From NCBI RefSeq assembly GCF_006704125.1, contig NZ_VIGH01000003.1, positions 496,001-560,000 on the forward strand: a stretch of DNA of 64,000 nucleotides, written 5' to 3'. The position numbers and the translations under genes were made by a program. Origin of the DNA: Rhodococcus spelaei (GTDB taxonomy: Bacteria > Actinomycetota > Actinomycetes > Mycobacteriales > Mycobacteriaceae). The notes beneath the pieces were generated by a model. The model saw only the letters and a list, made by a program, of their open reading frames with translations. It ran no database searches and had not been told where the DNA came from. Each line of letters begins with the position of its first letter. Position 1 is the first letter of the stretch. Below are positions 25,977 to 33,170 of this stretch, one piece after another.

Positions 25977-26579
25977 ATGAAGCTCCAGAGAGCTGCCGCC
26001 GCCTCGGTGCTCACTGTCGCAGCGCTGGGAATCGGCGGTGGGACGTCGTTTGCCGATCCAGCGCCCCCGCCCGGCGCGATCGTGAACTATCACATCGGTG
26101 TGGCGCCGGACGGCCGTTCCGCGCGGGCCACCCTCGACGGTGCTGCGTTCAAGGTCGACCCGTCGGGTTGGTCGGTCGACGTGGTCAACGATACGGGCAC
26201 CACGCTGGTGAGCCTTCCGCTGTTGTACCCGGCCAACGGCGATGTGTATCGACTCACTCCTGACATCGAAAACGGCGGCGGTCAACTCACGCTGACGCCC
26301 GACACGGTGCCGATGTCGGTCGAGCCGGGGACGCGCAACGTCGACAAGCCCACGCGCGACGAGGCGTACCGCAATCTCGTGTACCAGGCAGAGGTCGGAT
26401 GGGCGGCCGGCGGATGGATGGGCGCGGCCGTAGCCGGTGCGATCGCGGGACCAATCTGTATCACCGTGGTGGGTTGTGTTGTTCCGCTAACCGCCGCCGC
26501 AATCGGTGCATACGTGGGTATTTCGATGTTCAACCCGAACTTCCAGCCCGCGGTCGACGCGTTCATGTCGACGTTCTAG
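25977..26579 (+). CDS. Secreted protein with a C-terminal glycine-rich hydrophobic segment
   Basis: A 200-residue protein with a clear Sec signal peptide (residues 1-26, cleavage after TSFA). The mature part contains a soluble domain of about 110 residues with no family I can name. From about residue 138 two hydrophobic glycine/alanine-rich stretches follow (GWMGAAVAGAIAGP and PLTAAAIGAYVGISMF), separated by CITVVGCVV. These resemble glycine-zipper hairpins able to sit in or on a membrane. ATG at 25977 is preceded by GAAAGGA. It is likely under palindrome site C. Function unknown. Confidence 0.75.
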   Translation: MKLQRAAAASVLTVAALGIGGGTSFADPAPPPGAIVNYHIGVAPDGRSARATLDGAAFKVDPSGWSVDVVNDTGTTLVSLPLLYPANGDVYRLTPDIENGGGQLTLTPDTVPMSVEPGTRNVDKPTRDEAYRNLVYQAEVGWAAGGWMGAAVAGAIAGPICITVVGCVVPLTAAAIGAYVGISMFNPNFQPAVDAFMSTF

Positions 26580-26637
26580 AAGGCACGCCGAACTGAACAG
26601 CAATGGTGGCCGTGGCGATCGACGAAGGGACGAACCA

Positions 26638-27072
26638 ATGTTCACCAAGAAGAAGATCCGCATTGCCTCGGCAATGATCGCTGTGTCAGGCGCCAGCGCC
26701 GTTGCACTGTTGGTGTCGCCGGTGGCGCATGCGTCGACCCCCGGACCGTTCACGCCCCAGGCAGGCCTGGGACTCTGCCCATTTCCGTCAGTTCTGAGCA
26801 TGCCATTCGGGCTGACGGCGAACACCGCGGGCACGCCTACCGTCACGCTTACTTCGTCATTTGGCGCTGTCTCGCTCACAGGTGCGACGGTCAATTGGAC
26901 AGATACCGCTCTCAGCCAGGCCGGTAGTGCGAGCGTTCACGGACAGGTTGCGACGGTGACCGGCAGTACATTCACGATGCCCGGCGTAGTTGCAGGAGAT
27001 ACCGTCACGATGCAACTGTCGTCAGGTGGGAGCTGCTGGATCAACGGGGGTGTTGCGACAGTGGTCGTTTGA
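26638..27072 (+). CDS. Small secreted protein of unknown function
   Basis: The 144-residue product begins with a basic signal peptide (MFTKKKIR, hydrophobic core, cleavage after AHA at residue 32). The mature chain is rich in Thr, Val, Gly and Ser with alternating hydrophobic residues, suggesting a beta-sandwich. It contains only two cysteines, near residues 46 and 134, which could form a disulfide. ATG at 26638 follows GAAGGGA. It lies 58 bp after the preceding secreted protein gene and may share its transcript. No recognised domain. Confidence 0.72.
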   Translation: MFTKKKIRIASAMIAVSGASAVALLVSPVAHASTPGPFTPQAGLGLCPFPSVLSMPFGLTANTAGTPTVTLTSSFGAVSLTGATVNWTDTALSQAGSASVHGQVATVTGSTFTMPGVVAGDTVTMQLSSGGSCWINGGVATVVV

Positions 27073-27333
27073 TGTGCGTGACGTGCATCGACCCTGAATA
27101 GTGCAGACGAGGCACCTCGCGGTGGATGCATGCGGATAGTCCGGGCGGGCCGATTGCGACGGAGTGGAAACTCCGATTTGTGGCAGTCGGCTCGCTGTGT
27201 GTTACCGACACCACGGGGTGAGTGTTGTCCACCCTCCCTCAGACAGAACCAATCCCGGGGTCCCTCGTCGATCGTATTCGTGTCCGCCAGATTTGTAGGT
27301 GACCGCGAAATCGAGGATCAGTCGAGGGAAGTG

Positions 27334-28296
27334 ATGGCCATGTCGAGCACCCGAGCCGCCGCGAATCGCAGGGGACGCCGGATGACGGTGACCGCCGATG
27401 ATGGTGTGCCACTGGCAGTTCGGACCTTCGGCTCCGCCGATGCGCCGCTGACGGTGATCTGCATCCACGGCTTCTGCCTGCGCATGGAATCGTGGATCCG
27501 CCTCCGCCTCGGCTCCGTGCTGGGTGCCCAGACCCAAGTTGTGTTCTACGACCAGCGGGGGCACGGTCGGTCGGGGGAGGGCGGCAACGAGACCTACACC
27601 ATCGACCAGCTCGGCAGTGATCTCGACGCCGTGATCCGCTCCCTCGGGACGCACACGCGCATCGTTTTGGTGGGGCACTCCATGGGCGGGATGGTGGCGA
27701 TGGCGTGGGCCCGCCAGCATCCGCGTCAGCTCGGATCGACGGTGGCGGGGATCGGTCTGCTCTCCACCGCGGCCTCGGGTGTGGCGGAATCGGGACTCGG
27801 CCGCGCGCTGCGCAGTCCACTGAGCGCCGCGCTGCGCCTTGGCGTGCGGTGGTCGCCGTCGATGGTGGACGCGGTGATCGGTGGGGCGCGGAAGCTGAGC
27901 GCGACGGTTGCCAGGGGCGGGTCGCGGACCGGCACCGTCGCCATGGCGGCGGGCGCGGGCTCGATGCTCGGTCGGACGCCTGCGCGCACCGTCGCCGGAT
28001 TTCTCCCTGCGCTGGCAAGCCTCGATGAACGCCGGGCGCTTCCCCTGCTCGCGAGCATTCCCGCTCTTGTGTTGTACGGGTCTGCCGACCGTGTTACGCC
28101 ACAGCATCATTCGGAGGATCTGGCGGAACAGTTGCCGCTCGCCGAGCTGGTTCGGGTCGACGGCGCGGGACACCTGCCACTGCTGGAGTGCCCGCAGGTG
28201 GTGGCCGCAGCGATCGCCCGACTGGTGTCGAGGGTGCGCGAGGACGCGAAGTTCGCCCCCGTCGACGACGCACTCTGCGTTGCGCGGGTACGTTGA
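27334..28296 (+). CDS. Alpha/beta-hydrolase fold enzyme
   Basis: The 320-residue protein is an alpha/beta hydrolase. The oxyanion region is CIHGFCLRMESW, the nucleophile elbow VGHSMGGM (Ser116), the acid residue lies in LVLYGSADRVTPQHH and the base in GAGHLPLLECP. A helical cap of about 90 residues sits between. No signal peptide is visible from the ATG at 27334 (an ATG two codons later is equally possible); GAGGGAAG precedes it. The substrate is not predictable; esterase, lipase or haloperoxidase-like activities occur in this group. The last about 15 residues overlap a possible minus-strand gene remnant and may not be ancestral. Confidence 0.82.
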   Translation: MAMSSTRAAANRRGRRMTVTADDGVPLAVRTFGSADAPLTVICIHGFCLRMESWIRLRLGSVLGAQTQVVFYDQRGHGRSGEGGNETYTIDQLGSDLDAVIRSLGTHTRIVLVGHSMGGMVAMAWARQHPRQLGSTVAGIGLLSTAASGVAESGLGRALRSPLSAALRLGVRWSPSMVDAVIGGARKLSATVARGGSRTGTVAMAAGAGSMLGRTPARTVAGFLPALASLDERRALPLLASIPALVLYGSADRVTPQHHSEDLAEQLPLAELVRVDGAGHLPLLECPQVVAAAIARLVSRVREDAKFAPVDDALCVARVR

Positions 28297-28387
28297 AGAT
28301 CCCCGCCGCGGCGTTCGTGGTTCCGATCAGGAAGTAGTCCATCTGGACGGTGTAGCCGGCCGGCCCGGCAATCGTGCCGGGTTGACG
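28285..28387 (-). pseudogene. Possible remnant of a secreted-protein gene
   Basis: On the minus strand an open stretch right after a TGA (28388-28390) reads PGTIAGPAGYTVQMDYF and then LIGTTNAAAGIFNVPAQ. Its third-position GC is very high, as in real genes here, and it has no antisense competitor beyond 28296. It has no start codon or signal peptide and runs into the hydrolase gene, so it looks like the end of a lost gene. Weak evidence. Confidence 0.3.
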
Positions 28388-28465
28388 TCAGCGGGGTATT
28401 GGACTCGCCACGCTGTCGATGCTGCGTTGCGACTGGTCGTAGGTTCGCCCGGAATCGTGATTGGG

Positions 28466-28477
28466 GTACTTCACTAC
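28466..28477. promoter_or_regulatory. Palindrome site D (GTACTTCACTAC), degenerate
   Basis: Nine of twelve bases match GTAGTCGACTAC, with the right half ACTACCC intact as in site G. It lies 72 bp before the ATG of the secreted 227-residue protein, a distance like that of sites B and H from their genes. Confidence 0.4.
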
Positions 28478-28549
28478 CCGCGTCGGATCCGCCCTGGCCC
28501 GGGATGATTGTTGTCAACCACCCCAAGGGATCCAGGAGATGAGCGAGCC

Positions 28550-29233
28550 ATGAAGTCATCGATTCGTATTGCCGCCGCGGTCGCGGCGAGCGTCCCGCTG
28601 TTGGCCCTGGCGTCGGGACCGGCCACAGCGGCCTCCCGGTCCGCGGGAATGCTGTCACAGGGTGGTGGATCTGGTGCGACCAGGATTGTCGTGCTGCGGC
28701 CGGTGAACGCGGCGGGCGTCACGGCGCCGGGGTGGACCATCGACAGGTCGCACGCGAACGAGAGCGCGGACGGGTGCGCCGGCCCCTCGCCTCACACGGT
28801 TTCGGCGGGCGTCTACGACTGTGGTGCTTCGGCGTTGGCCGGGGACGCGTGCTGGCCGACCGCCGGGAGCAGCGACATCCTGTGCCTGACCGACCCATTC
28901 TCGACGAGGTTGACGATGTACCGCACGGGCGGGCCGATTGCGGATAAACCGATGCCCGCAAATCCGACCCCGATCGCACTCGAACTCGACAACGGCCTCC
29001 AGTGCCGCGCCCGTGTCGGAGGATCGTGGGGGCGGCCGGCCGCGCACCCGGACTACTTCGGTTACTACTCCTGCCCAATGCGCGGCAATGACTTTGTTGC
29101 TGTGTGGGGCCCTTCCGGCACTTCGCAGGGGATCACCAAGGGGGTGGACGGCTGGACTGTCCAGGTAGGCGACGCCAACGGACCGCTGAGCACACACACG
29201 GTTGCCGCCGCCTCCTTCGTAGGGGCTGCGTGA
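28550..29233 (+). CDS. Secreted cysteine-containing protein of unknown function
   Basis: A 227-residue protein with a standard signal peptide (residues 1-27, cleavage after ATA). The mature protein has six or more cysteines (for example DGCAGPSPH, VYDCGAS, DACWP, ILCLTDP, QCRARV and YYSCPM), spaced for disulfide bonds outside the cell. It also contains many Trp and Tyr residues. I recognise no catalytic motif. The ATG at 28550 is preceded by AGGAG. An out-of-frame ATG at 28539 opens a four-codon reading frame whose TGA overlaps this ATG. Site D lies upstream. Confidence 0.72.
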   Translation: MKSSIRIAAAVAASVPLLALASGPATAASRSAGMLSQGGGSGATRIVVLRPVNAAGVTAPGWTIDRSHANESADGCAGPSPHTVSAGVYDCGASALAGDACWPTAGSSDILCLTDPFSTRLTMYRTGGPIADKPMPANPTPIALELDNGLQCRARVGGSWGRPAAHPDYFGYYSCPMRGNDFVAVWGPSGTSQGITKGVDGWTVQVGDANGPLSTHTVAAASFVGAA

Positions 29234-29289
29234 GCCGTCGTGCACGGTCACCCGATAGGTATTCCGGTGAAGTTGCACGACCCGTGAAT

Positions 29290-29694
29290 TCAGTTGACGA
29301 TGAATGTGCCTGCGACCGCGCATTCGGTCGTGGGACCGGTCACCCCGCGCCAGTAGCTGCCTTTCAGGATGCCCACGCCCATGCCGTGTGTGGGTAGCAG
29401 TACTCCCTGCCCCGGCAGAATCTGCACCTTGCCGCTGCCGGCGCTGCTCCCCATTAGCGGGCTGAGGTCAAGATTGTCGGTGCGCTGCGGCGGGGGTAGC
29501 AGGGCGAATGGATCGGCGACGAAGATCCCCGCAGGCTGTCCGACCGGTGCTTGGGCGCCCGCGCTGATTGGACAGGAGTTGCTCGTCGGACCGAAAGAGT
29601 TGTCAGCATGCGCGATTCCGGTGCCAACCAGTGCAATTGCAGCGATCGTCGCTACCGCCAAACCGCCGGTTGCCTGACCGGTGTTCTTGATCAT
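29290..29694 (-). CDS. Small secreted protein of unknown function
   Basis: A 134-residue protein with signal peptide residues 1-30 (cleavage after AHA). The mature chain has two cysteines (NSCPISAG and ECAVAG) and a C-terminal stretch VLLPTHGMGVGILKGSYW. That stretch is faintly like GLGILSGSYTSG in the frameshifted secreted gene at 37965-38326. GAGGAG lies 8 bases before the ATG at 29694; the TTG two codons earlier is not needed. Codon use and the signal peptide make it a real gene; no domain is recognised. Confidence 0.7.
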   Translation of the reverse strand: MIKNTGQATGGLAVATIAAIALVGTGIAHADNSFGPTSNSCPISAGAQAPVGQPAGIFVADPFALLPPPQRTDNLDLSPLMGSSAGSGKVQILPGQGVLLPTHGMGVGILKGSYWRGVTGPTTECAVAGTFIVN

Positions 29695-29970
29695 GATCAA
29701 TACTCCTCGAATCGTAATGAGTGCCGCGGTCGGCGCCGATGCCGGATGCGGTTCATGACTGCCACGTCCAGGCGAGCAATTGATCGCGGTCAGGGCATCG
29801 GAAGTTAGCTAGGCACCGAATTCAGCCGCGCTTCTTCTGAAGTCCTGTCGGGACTGCGTTACTGGCGGTATGCGGAACCGACGCGACGGAGCGGAAGCGC
29901 TGATCCGTCGGCGTCTGTCCCTTCGTTGACGGTGAGCGTTCACCTCCAGAGCGATGGCCTCCGAAGCGGA
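29695..29970. other. Intergenic region between two minus-strand secreted-protein genes
   Basis: It is 276 bases long with no plausible gene. The only structure I see is AGTCC-TGTCG-GGACT at about 29840-29854, a short perfect inverted repeat whose arms resemble the AGTC/GACT halves of the island palindrome but are spaced wider apart. Confidence 0.4.
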
Positions 29971-30501
29971 TCAGGCGCTCTGCGGCATGCCGAGCATGCC
30001 GAGAATCTGATTGATGACCGTCGTGGCTTGGTTTGACGTGCCGGGGTTGCTGGGGCCGGGGTTGTTGGCGCCCGGGTTGTTGGCGCCCGGATTGGTCGAG
30101 CTGTTGGCGGGTACTGAGAAGTACACAGTCTGCGAATCGTTACCCGATTGATCCCCACTGCACCAGGCATGTTCCTGGCCCGGCGCAAGCGGTCCAATCC
30201 GGCGTGTTGGAACCCCAGCGGGTTGATTGGTTACACCCCATACTTGATTCGGGTCCCAGACCACGACCTGAAAACTGGTGTCTGGAGTCCCGTAGCCTGT
30301 GTCCGTACAGGTCACGATGACCGTATTGTCAGGGTTGACCGTAACTGCGGGTTGTCTGCCCTGCATATCGGCGGATGCCGTGCCGGTGCCGATCGCCAAC
30401 ATCGCGATTGGCGCCAGCGCGAAAGTCGCGGCCGCCCCAAAGGCCTTCACCTTCGTCGACCCGCTATGCGAGTGTCGATTCTGGACCTTGCTGTTGAACA
30501 T
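29971..30501 (-). CDS. Secreted protein with Asn-Pro-Gly repeat tail
   Basis: A 176-residue protein. After a basic N-terminus a signal peptide ends near residue 44 (TASA, then DMQG). The mature N-terminal about 100 residues contain two cysteines (VTCTDTG and WCSGDQ) and resemble a small beta-domain (VTVNPDNTVIVTC, SFQVVVWDPNQVWGV). A linker of NPGANNPGANNPGPSNPG repeats follows, then the short helix TTVINQILGMLGMPQ. The DNA under the linker is a 15-bp tandem repeat at about 30050-30092. ATG at 30501 follows GAAAGG. Palindrome site E lies 116 bp upstream. Function unknown; a surface protein is likely. Confidence 0.75.
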   Translation of the reverse strand: MFNSKVQNRHSHSGSTKVKAFGAAATFALAPIAMLAIGTGTASADMQGRQPAVTVNPDNTVIVTCTDTGYGTPDTSFQVVVWDPNQVWGVTNQPAGVPTRRIGPLAPGQEHAWCSGDQSGNDSQTVYFSVPANSSTNPGANNPGANNPGPSNPGTSNQATTVINQILGMLGMPQSA

Positions 30502-30617
30502 TGGTTTACCTTTCGCTGGTTAGATCGTCTGTGGTGCATGCATTTCAGGTGCGACACCCGCGCGTGCGTGGCTCTGCCTTGCGTCAATCATCGGGCTCAT
30601 TGGCGGTGCAGGTTCGA

Positions 30618-30629
30618 GTAGTGCGCTAC
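30618..30629. promoter_or_regulatory. Palindrome site E (GTAGTGCGCTAC), degenerate
   Basis: Nine of twelve bases match GTAGTCGACTAC, with both GTAGT and CTAC ends intact and a preceding GA as in sites F and G. It is 116 bp upstream of the minus-strand NPG-repeat secreted gene and overlaps the stop of the broken gene at 30626. Confidence 0.4.
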
Positions 30630-30897
30630 CCGACTTGGTGTCGGAGAAGGGCGGCCTGTCGACAGGGGAGTCGGCGCAATCGCCTGACCTGATACAGGGG
30701 ATCGCAGTTCTCGTACCACTGCCGCGGACCGGTCGGGGCGGGCACTCCGGTGTCGCAGTTGCGGGTGTAGTGCTGCGCGCAGACCCAGGTGCTGCCCGGA
30801 TCGGGAGGCTCGGTCGGCTCGGGAGATAGGGGCCCAACGAAGGCTGTAGCTCCGACGAGCAGCAGTGCACGATTGGCTTGCAGAGTTGAGTGATCAT
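30626..30897 (-). pseudogene. Secreted cysteine-rich protein gene with an apparent frameshift near the start
   Basis: An ATG at 30897 with AAGGGA 7 bases upstream opens MITQL, then runs into the wrong frame. Shifted by one base from about 30883, the minus strand reads LQANRALLLVGATAFVGP, a convincing signal-peptide core. A Pro-rich spacer and a Cys-rich chain follow (VCAQHYTRNCDTGVPAP, QWYENCDPLYQ) to TAG at 30626-30628, 86 codons. No ATG, GTG or TTG starts this frame. A one-base loss in the start region explains it, either real decay or a sequencing error. The protein family is unknown. Confidence 0.45.
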
Positions 30898-31059
30898 TGT
30901 GGTGTCCCTTGATAATTGAGTGGTTGCGTTGCAGTTCGGGAATGCCTGCATTGGCCAGAGTTCGTCAGATGCGCTGCCGGGAGTAGATACCCTGCGGGTG
31001 TCCCGCGTCCTCAGTGGAGTACCAGTTTTCGACCGAAGGGGGGCTCGCCTTCACGGGGT

Positions 31060-31640
31060 TCAGAGGGTAGGACTGCCCGCATTGATGGAGCCAGTCGCTG
31101 CGTCGACCGACGGTGACCGGACAATTAGGTGGCTCATCGCTACGCCGAAGTCGTTGATTCCGATTGCGTCGCAGGCGAACCGGAAGAAGGTGTGGCGCCG
31201 TGTCGTTCGGCATCGGCGGCCACTGGAGCAACGGTTGCCGCCGATGCCGTCCAGAGGATTCTCACTGCGCCACGACTCGGCCACGGAACCCCTGCTGGGC
31301 CACAGCGCAAGTCCGGCCACGCGCTTGCTTCTCCGTCAGCCGTCGAATACCGCTTCGGCTTGCGTCGCCGGATCGGCCTCAACCAATGGATCAGCGCCGG
31401 TGAACTCGGCGAGTTCACCGGCAGTTCGCCGCAATTGGAAGGCGAATACTCCCTGGCTCTCGGCTCTGCACCCCTTGGCCGTCTCCGCTGCGATCGGCGG
31501 GCAGGAAGATTCTGGTCGAATGTCGACGACGTATCCGGTGTCCCACACCCCGGGATGAGGGACATACCACCGGTGGCTACCGATGCTCCACCGCTGGACC
31601 CCTGTTTGGAGCCGCGCGATTCCGCGAATCTTGAATGGTC
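31060..31640 (-). pseudogene. Decayed paralogue of the methyltransferase-like gene at 38844-40091
   Basis: Minus-strand reading finds three blocks in one frame and in order that match the intact gene. ADPLVEADPATQ corresponds to ADPYVDADPATH, RSKRVAGLALW to RSKPVEGLAVW, and FRFACDAIGINDFGVAM to FRFGDDAIGIRDRGVAM (13 of 17 identical). A stop codon at 31336-31338, loss of the segment between the first two blocks, loss of the SAM-binding half and no start codon show it is dead. Plus-strand reading frames across 30920-31926 are its antisense shadows. Confidence 0.65.
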
Positions 31641-31674
31641 AGAAAGACAAACCCACCACTCGGAGGTAACTGAA

Positions 31675-31926
31675 ATGTCGAACACCATCAAGCGCACCGT
31701 CACCGCATTCGCCATCGCTGCATTCGCACTCGGAGCCGGGGCCGGAATCGCATCGGCCGACACCACCGGGGGCGGAGGCTGGTTCGACCCCGGGATCGGC
31801 GGACCGGGAATCAGCCTGACCGGCAACGGAAATGGAGGCGACGTCAGCAATGGCAACGGCGGCAACCTCACCGACAATGGCTACCAGCTCTGCGTCGCCG
31901 GCGTTACCGTCTTCTGCCCGCACTGA
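31675..31926 (+). CDS. Small secreted Gly/Asn-rich protein
   Basis: An 83-residue protein with a signal peptide (residues 1-28, cleavage after ASA). The 55-residue mature chain is rich in glycine and asparagine (LTGNGNGGDVSNGNGG) and ends with two cysteines in QLCVAGVTVFCPH. GGAGG at 31662 gives a good ribosome site for the ATG at 31675. It resembles the next gene in its N-terminus (MSN, KR, then GAGIASA) and in a GPGxSL motif, so the two look like tandem paralogues. Function unknown. Confidence 0.75.
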   Translation: MSNTIKRTVTAFAIAAFALGAGAGIASADTTGGGGWFDPGIGGPGISLTGNGNGGDVSNGNGGNLTDNGYQLCVAGVTVFCPH

Positions 31927-32040
31927 TCGTCATGCGCGCCGACGGGCCGATGAGTTCCCACACAGCTGGATCACCGGCCCGTCGCCTGCGGCAGGTCGCC
32001 CTGCCGTCACGAAGCATTTCGCCAACTCAAGGAGTCACAC

Positions 32041-32367
32041 ATGTCAAATCTACTGAAGCGTGCCACGTTCACTGCGGCCATAGCCACTTGCGCCATCTGT
32101 GGTGGAGCAGGAATTGCGTCGGCGGTTGCCGGCGGTGCAGGAGTCGATCCAGCGGCCCTTTCACCCGTTGGGCAGTTGTCTCCGCCGTCGGCAGCGTCCT
32201 GTCCCAATCCGACCGATCCTTCGATTCCGGGGCCGGGCGTCAGCCTCCATGGCGTGCATGCCGAGGGACCCACTGTCGGCTGCCTGACGATTCCCAGCGT
32301 GGCGGTCGGTCCTGGTGGTGTCAACGCTGCCGGAATCCCGATCGGATTTCCAGGCGCCGCGGATTGA
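32041..32367 (+). CDS. Small secreted Pro/Gly-rich protein, likely paralogue of the preceding gene
   Basis: A 108-residue protein with a signal peptide (residues 1-28, GAGIASA). The mature chain is rich in Pro, Gly, Ala and Val and has two cysteines (ASCPNPTD and VGCLTIP). The GPGVSLHG motif corresponds to GPGISLTG in the preceding protein. AAGGAG precedes the ATG at 32041. A long hairpin 33 bp after the stop probably ends the transcript of both genes. No recognised domain. Confidence 0.75.
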   Translation: MSNLLKRATFTAAIATCAICGGAGIASAVAGGAGVDPAALSPVGQLSPPSAASCPNPTDPSIPGPGVSLHGVHAEGPTVGCLTIPSVAVGPGGVNAAGIPIGFPGAAD

Positions 32368-32400
32368 TCCCCACCGGGGTCGGTTTCGATCAACAGGTTG

Positions 32401-32449
32401 CCACGCGGCCACCGAGGGAGGATTCTTTGCTCCCTTGGTGGCCGCGTGG
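32401..32449 (+). terminator. Strong hairpin terminator
   Basis: The arms at 32401-32420 and 32430-32449 pair over 20 bp with a single G-U wobble around a 9-base loop. There is no long T run after it, which is common in actinobacteria. It separates the secreted-protein genes from the FHA-HTH gene. Confidence 0.75.
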
Positions 32450-32531
32450 TCGTGTTGTCGAACAACCGATTGGCACCCTTGCCTGCCGCAACGCGTCGCG
32501 GGACGATGGAAAGACTCCCCGGGAGGTTGAC

Positions 32532-33155
32532 ATGAGCTCCGATGACGACCCGCGCCTGAGCTACACCGACGCCGACGGGATCCCGAGACGACTGGCCCTG
32601 TCCGACGGGCTGAGCCACGTGACCATCGGGCGCTCGCCACACTCGGACATCGCGCTCACCGGCGACGCGGAGGTCTCCCAGTTGCACGCCACCGTCGACA
32701 AGGTGGGCGGGCACTGGGTGGTCGTCGACGACGGGTTGTCGCGCAACGGCACCTTCGTCAACGGTGATCGCCTCGCCGGGCGACTGCTGTTGCGGCCCGG
32801 CGATCGAATCCGGATCGGCTCGACACTGTTCACCTTCCAGAGCGTCGACATGTCCGCGTCGAGGGCGACGCGGGTCTCCTCCGGGGCCGTGATCACCAGA
32901 CGGTCGCTTACCGAGATCCAGCACGCCGTGCTGTGCAGCCTGTGCCGGCCGTACAAGCACAGCGCCGCCTTCGCCAGTCCCCCTGGGAATCAACAGATCG
33001 CTGAGGAACTGTTCCTCAGCGTCGACACGATCAAGTCCCACATGCGTGAGCTGTTCACCAAGTTCGGTGTGGAGCAATTGCCGCCGAATCAGAAGCGGGT
33101 GCGGCTGGTCGAGCGCGCGATGCAGACCGGCATCGTCACCGACCGGGACCTGTGA
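32532..33155 (+). CDS. FHA domain protein with C-terminal LuxR-like helix-turn-helix
   Basis: A 207-residue cytoplasmic protein. Residues about 15-105 form an FHA phosphothreonine-binding domain with the key residues G33-R34-S35, S49, H52 and N72-G73-T74. Residues about 123-205 form a helix-turn-helix with NQQIAEELFLSVDTIKSHM, similar to LuxR/GerE-type DNA-binding domains. The coupling suggests a regulator that docks on phosphorylated threonines. It is convergent, with a 15-bp gap, to an operon that encodes a membrane Ser/Thr kinase, its likely partner. ATG at 32532 follows GGGAGG. Long upstream open reading through 31932 is not coding. It is one of two candidate regulators for the palindrome sites. 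Confidence 0.85.
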   Translation: MSSDDDPRLSYTDADGIPRRLALSDGLSHVTIGRSPHSDIALTGDAEVSQLHATVDKVGGHWVVVDDGLSRNGTFVNGDRLAGRLLLRPGDRIRIGSTLFTFQSVDMSASRATRVSSGAVITRRSLTEIQHAVLCSLCRPYKHSAAFASPPGNQQIAEELFLSVDTIKSHMRELFTKFGVEQLPPNQKRVRLVERAMQTGIVTDRDL

Positions 33156-33170
33156 TCCGGCGGTGGCCGC

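Noticed and set aside
28334-28344. GTAGTCCATCT as a further regulon site
   Set aside because: Only the left half matches and it lies inside the possible gene remnant, so it is probably chance.
30920-31926. Plus-strand frames of 212 and 265 residues and a 245-residue minus frame
   Set aside because: Explained by the decayed methyltransferase-like paralogue and by the 83-residue secreted gene in another frame; no ribosome sites.
31932-32531. A 200-codon N-terminal extension of the FHA-HTH protein
   Set aside because: It crosses another signal-peptide gene and a terminator hairpin, and the ATG at 32532 has a good ribosome site.
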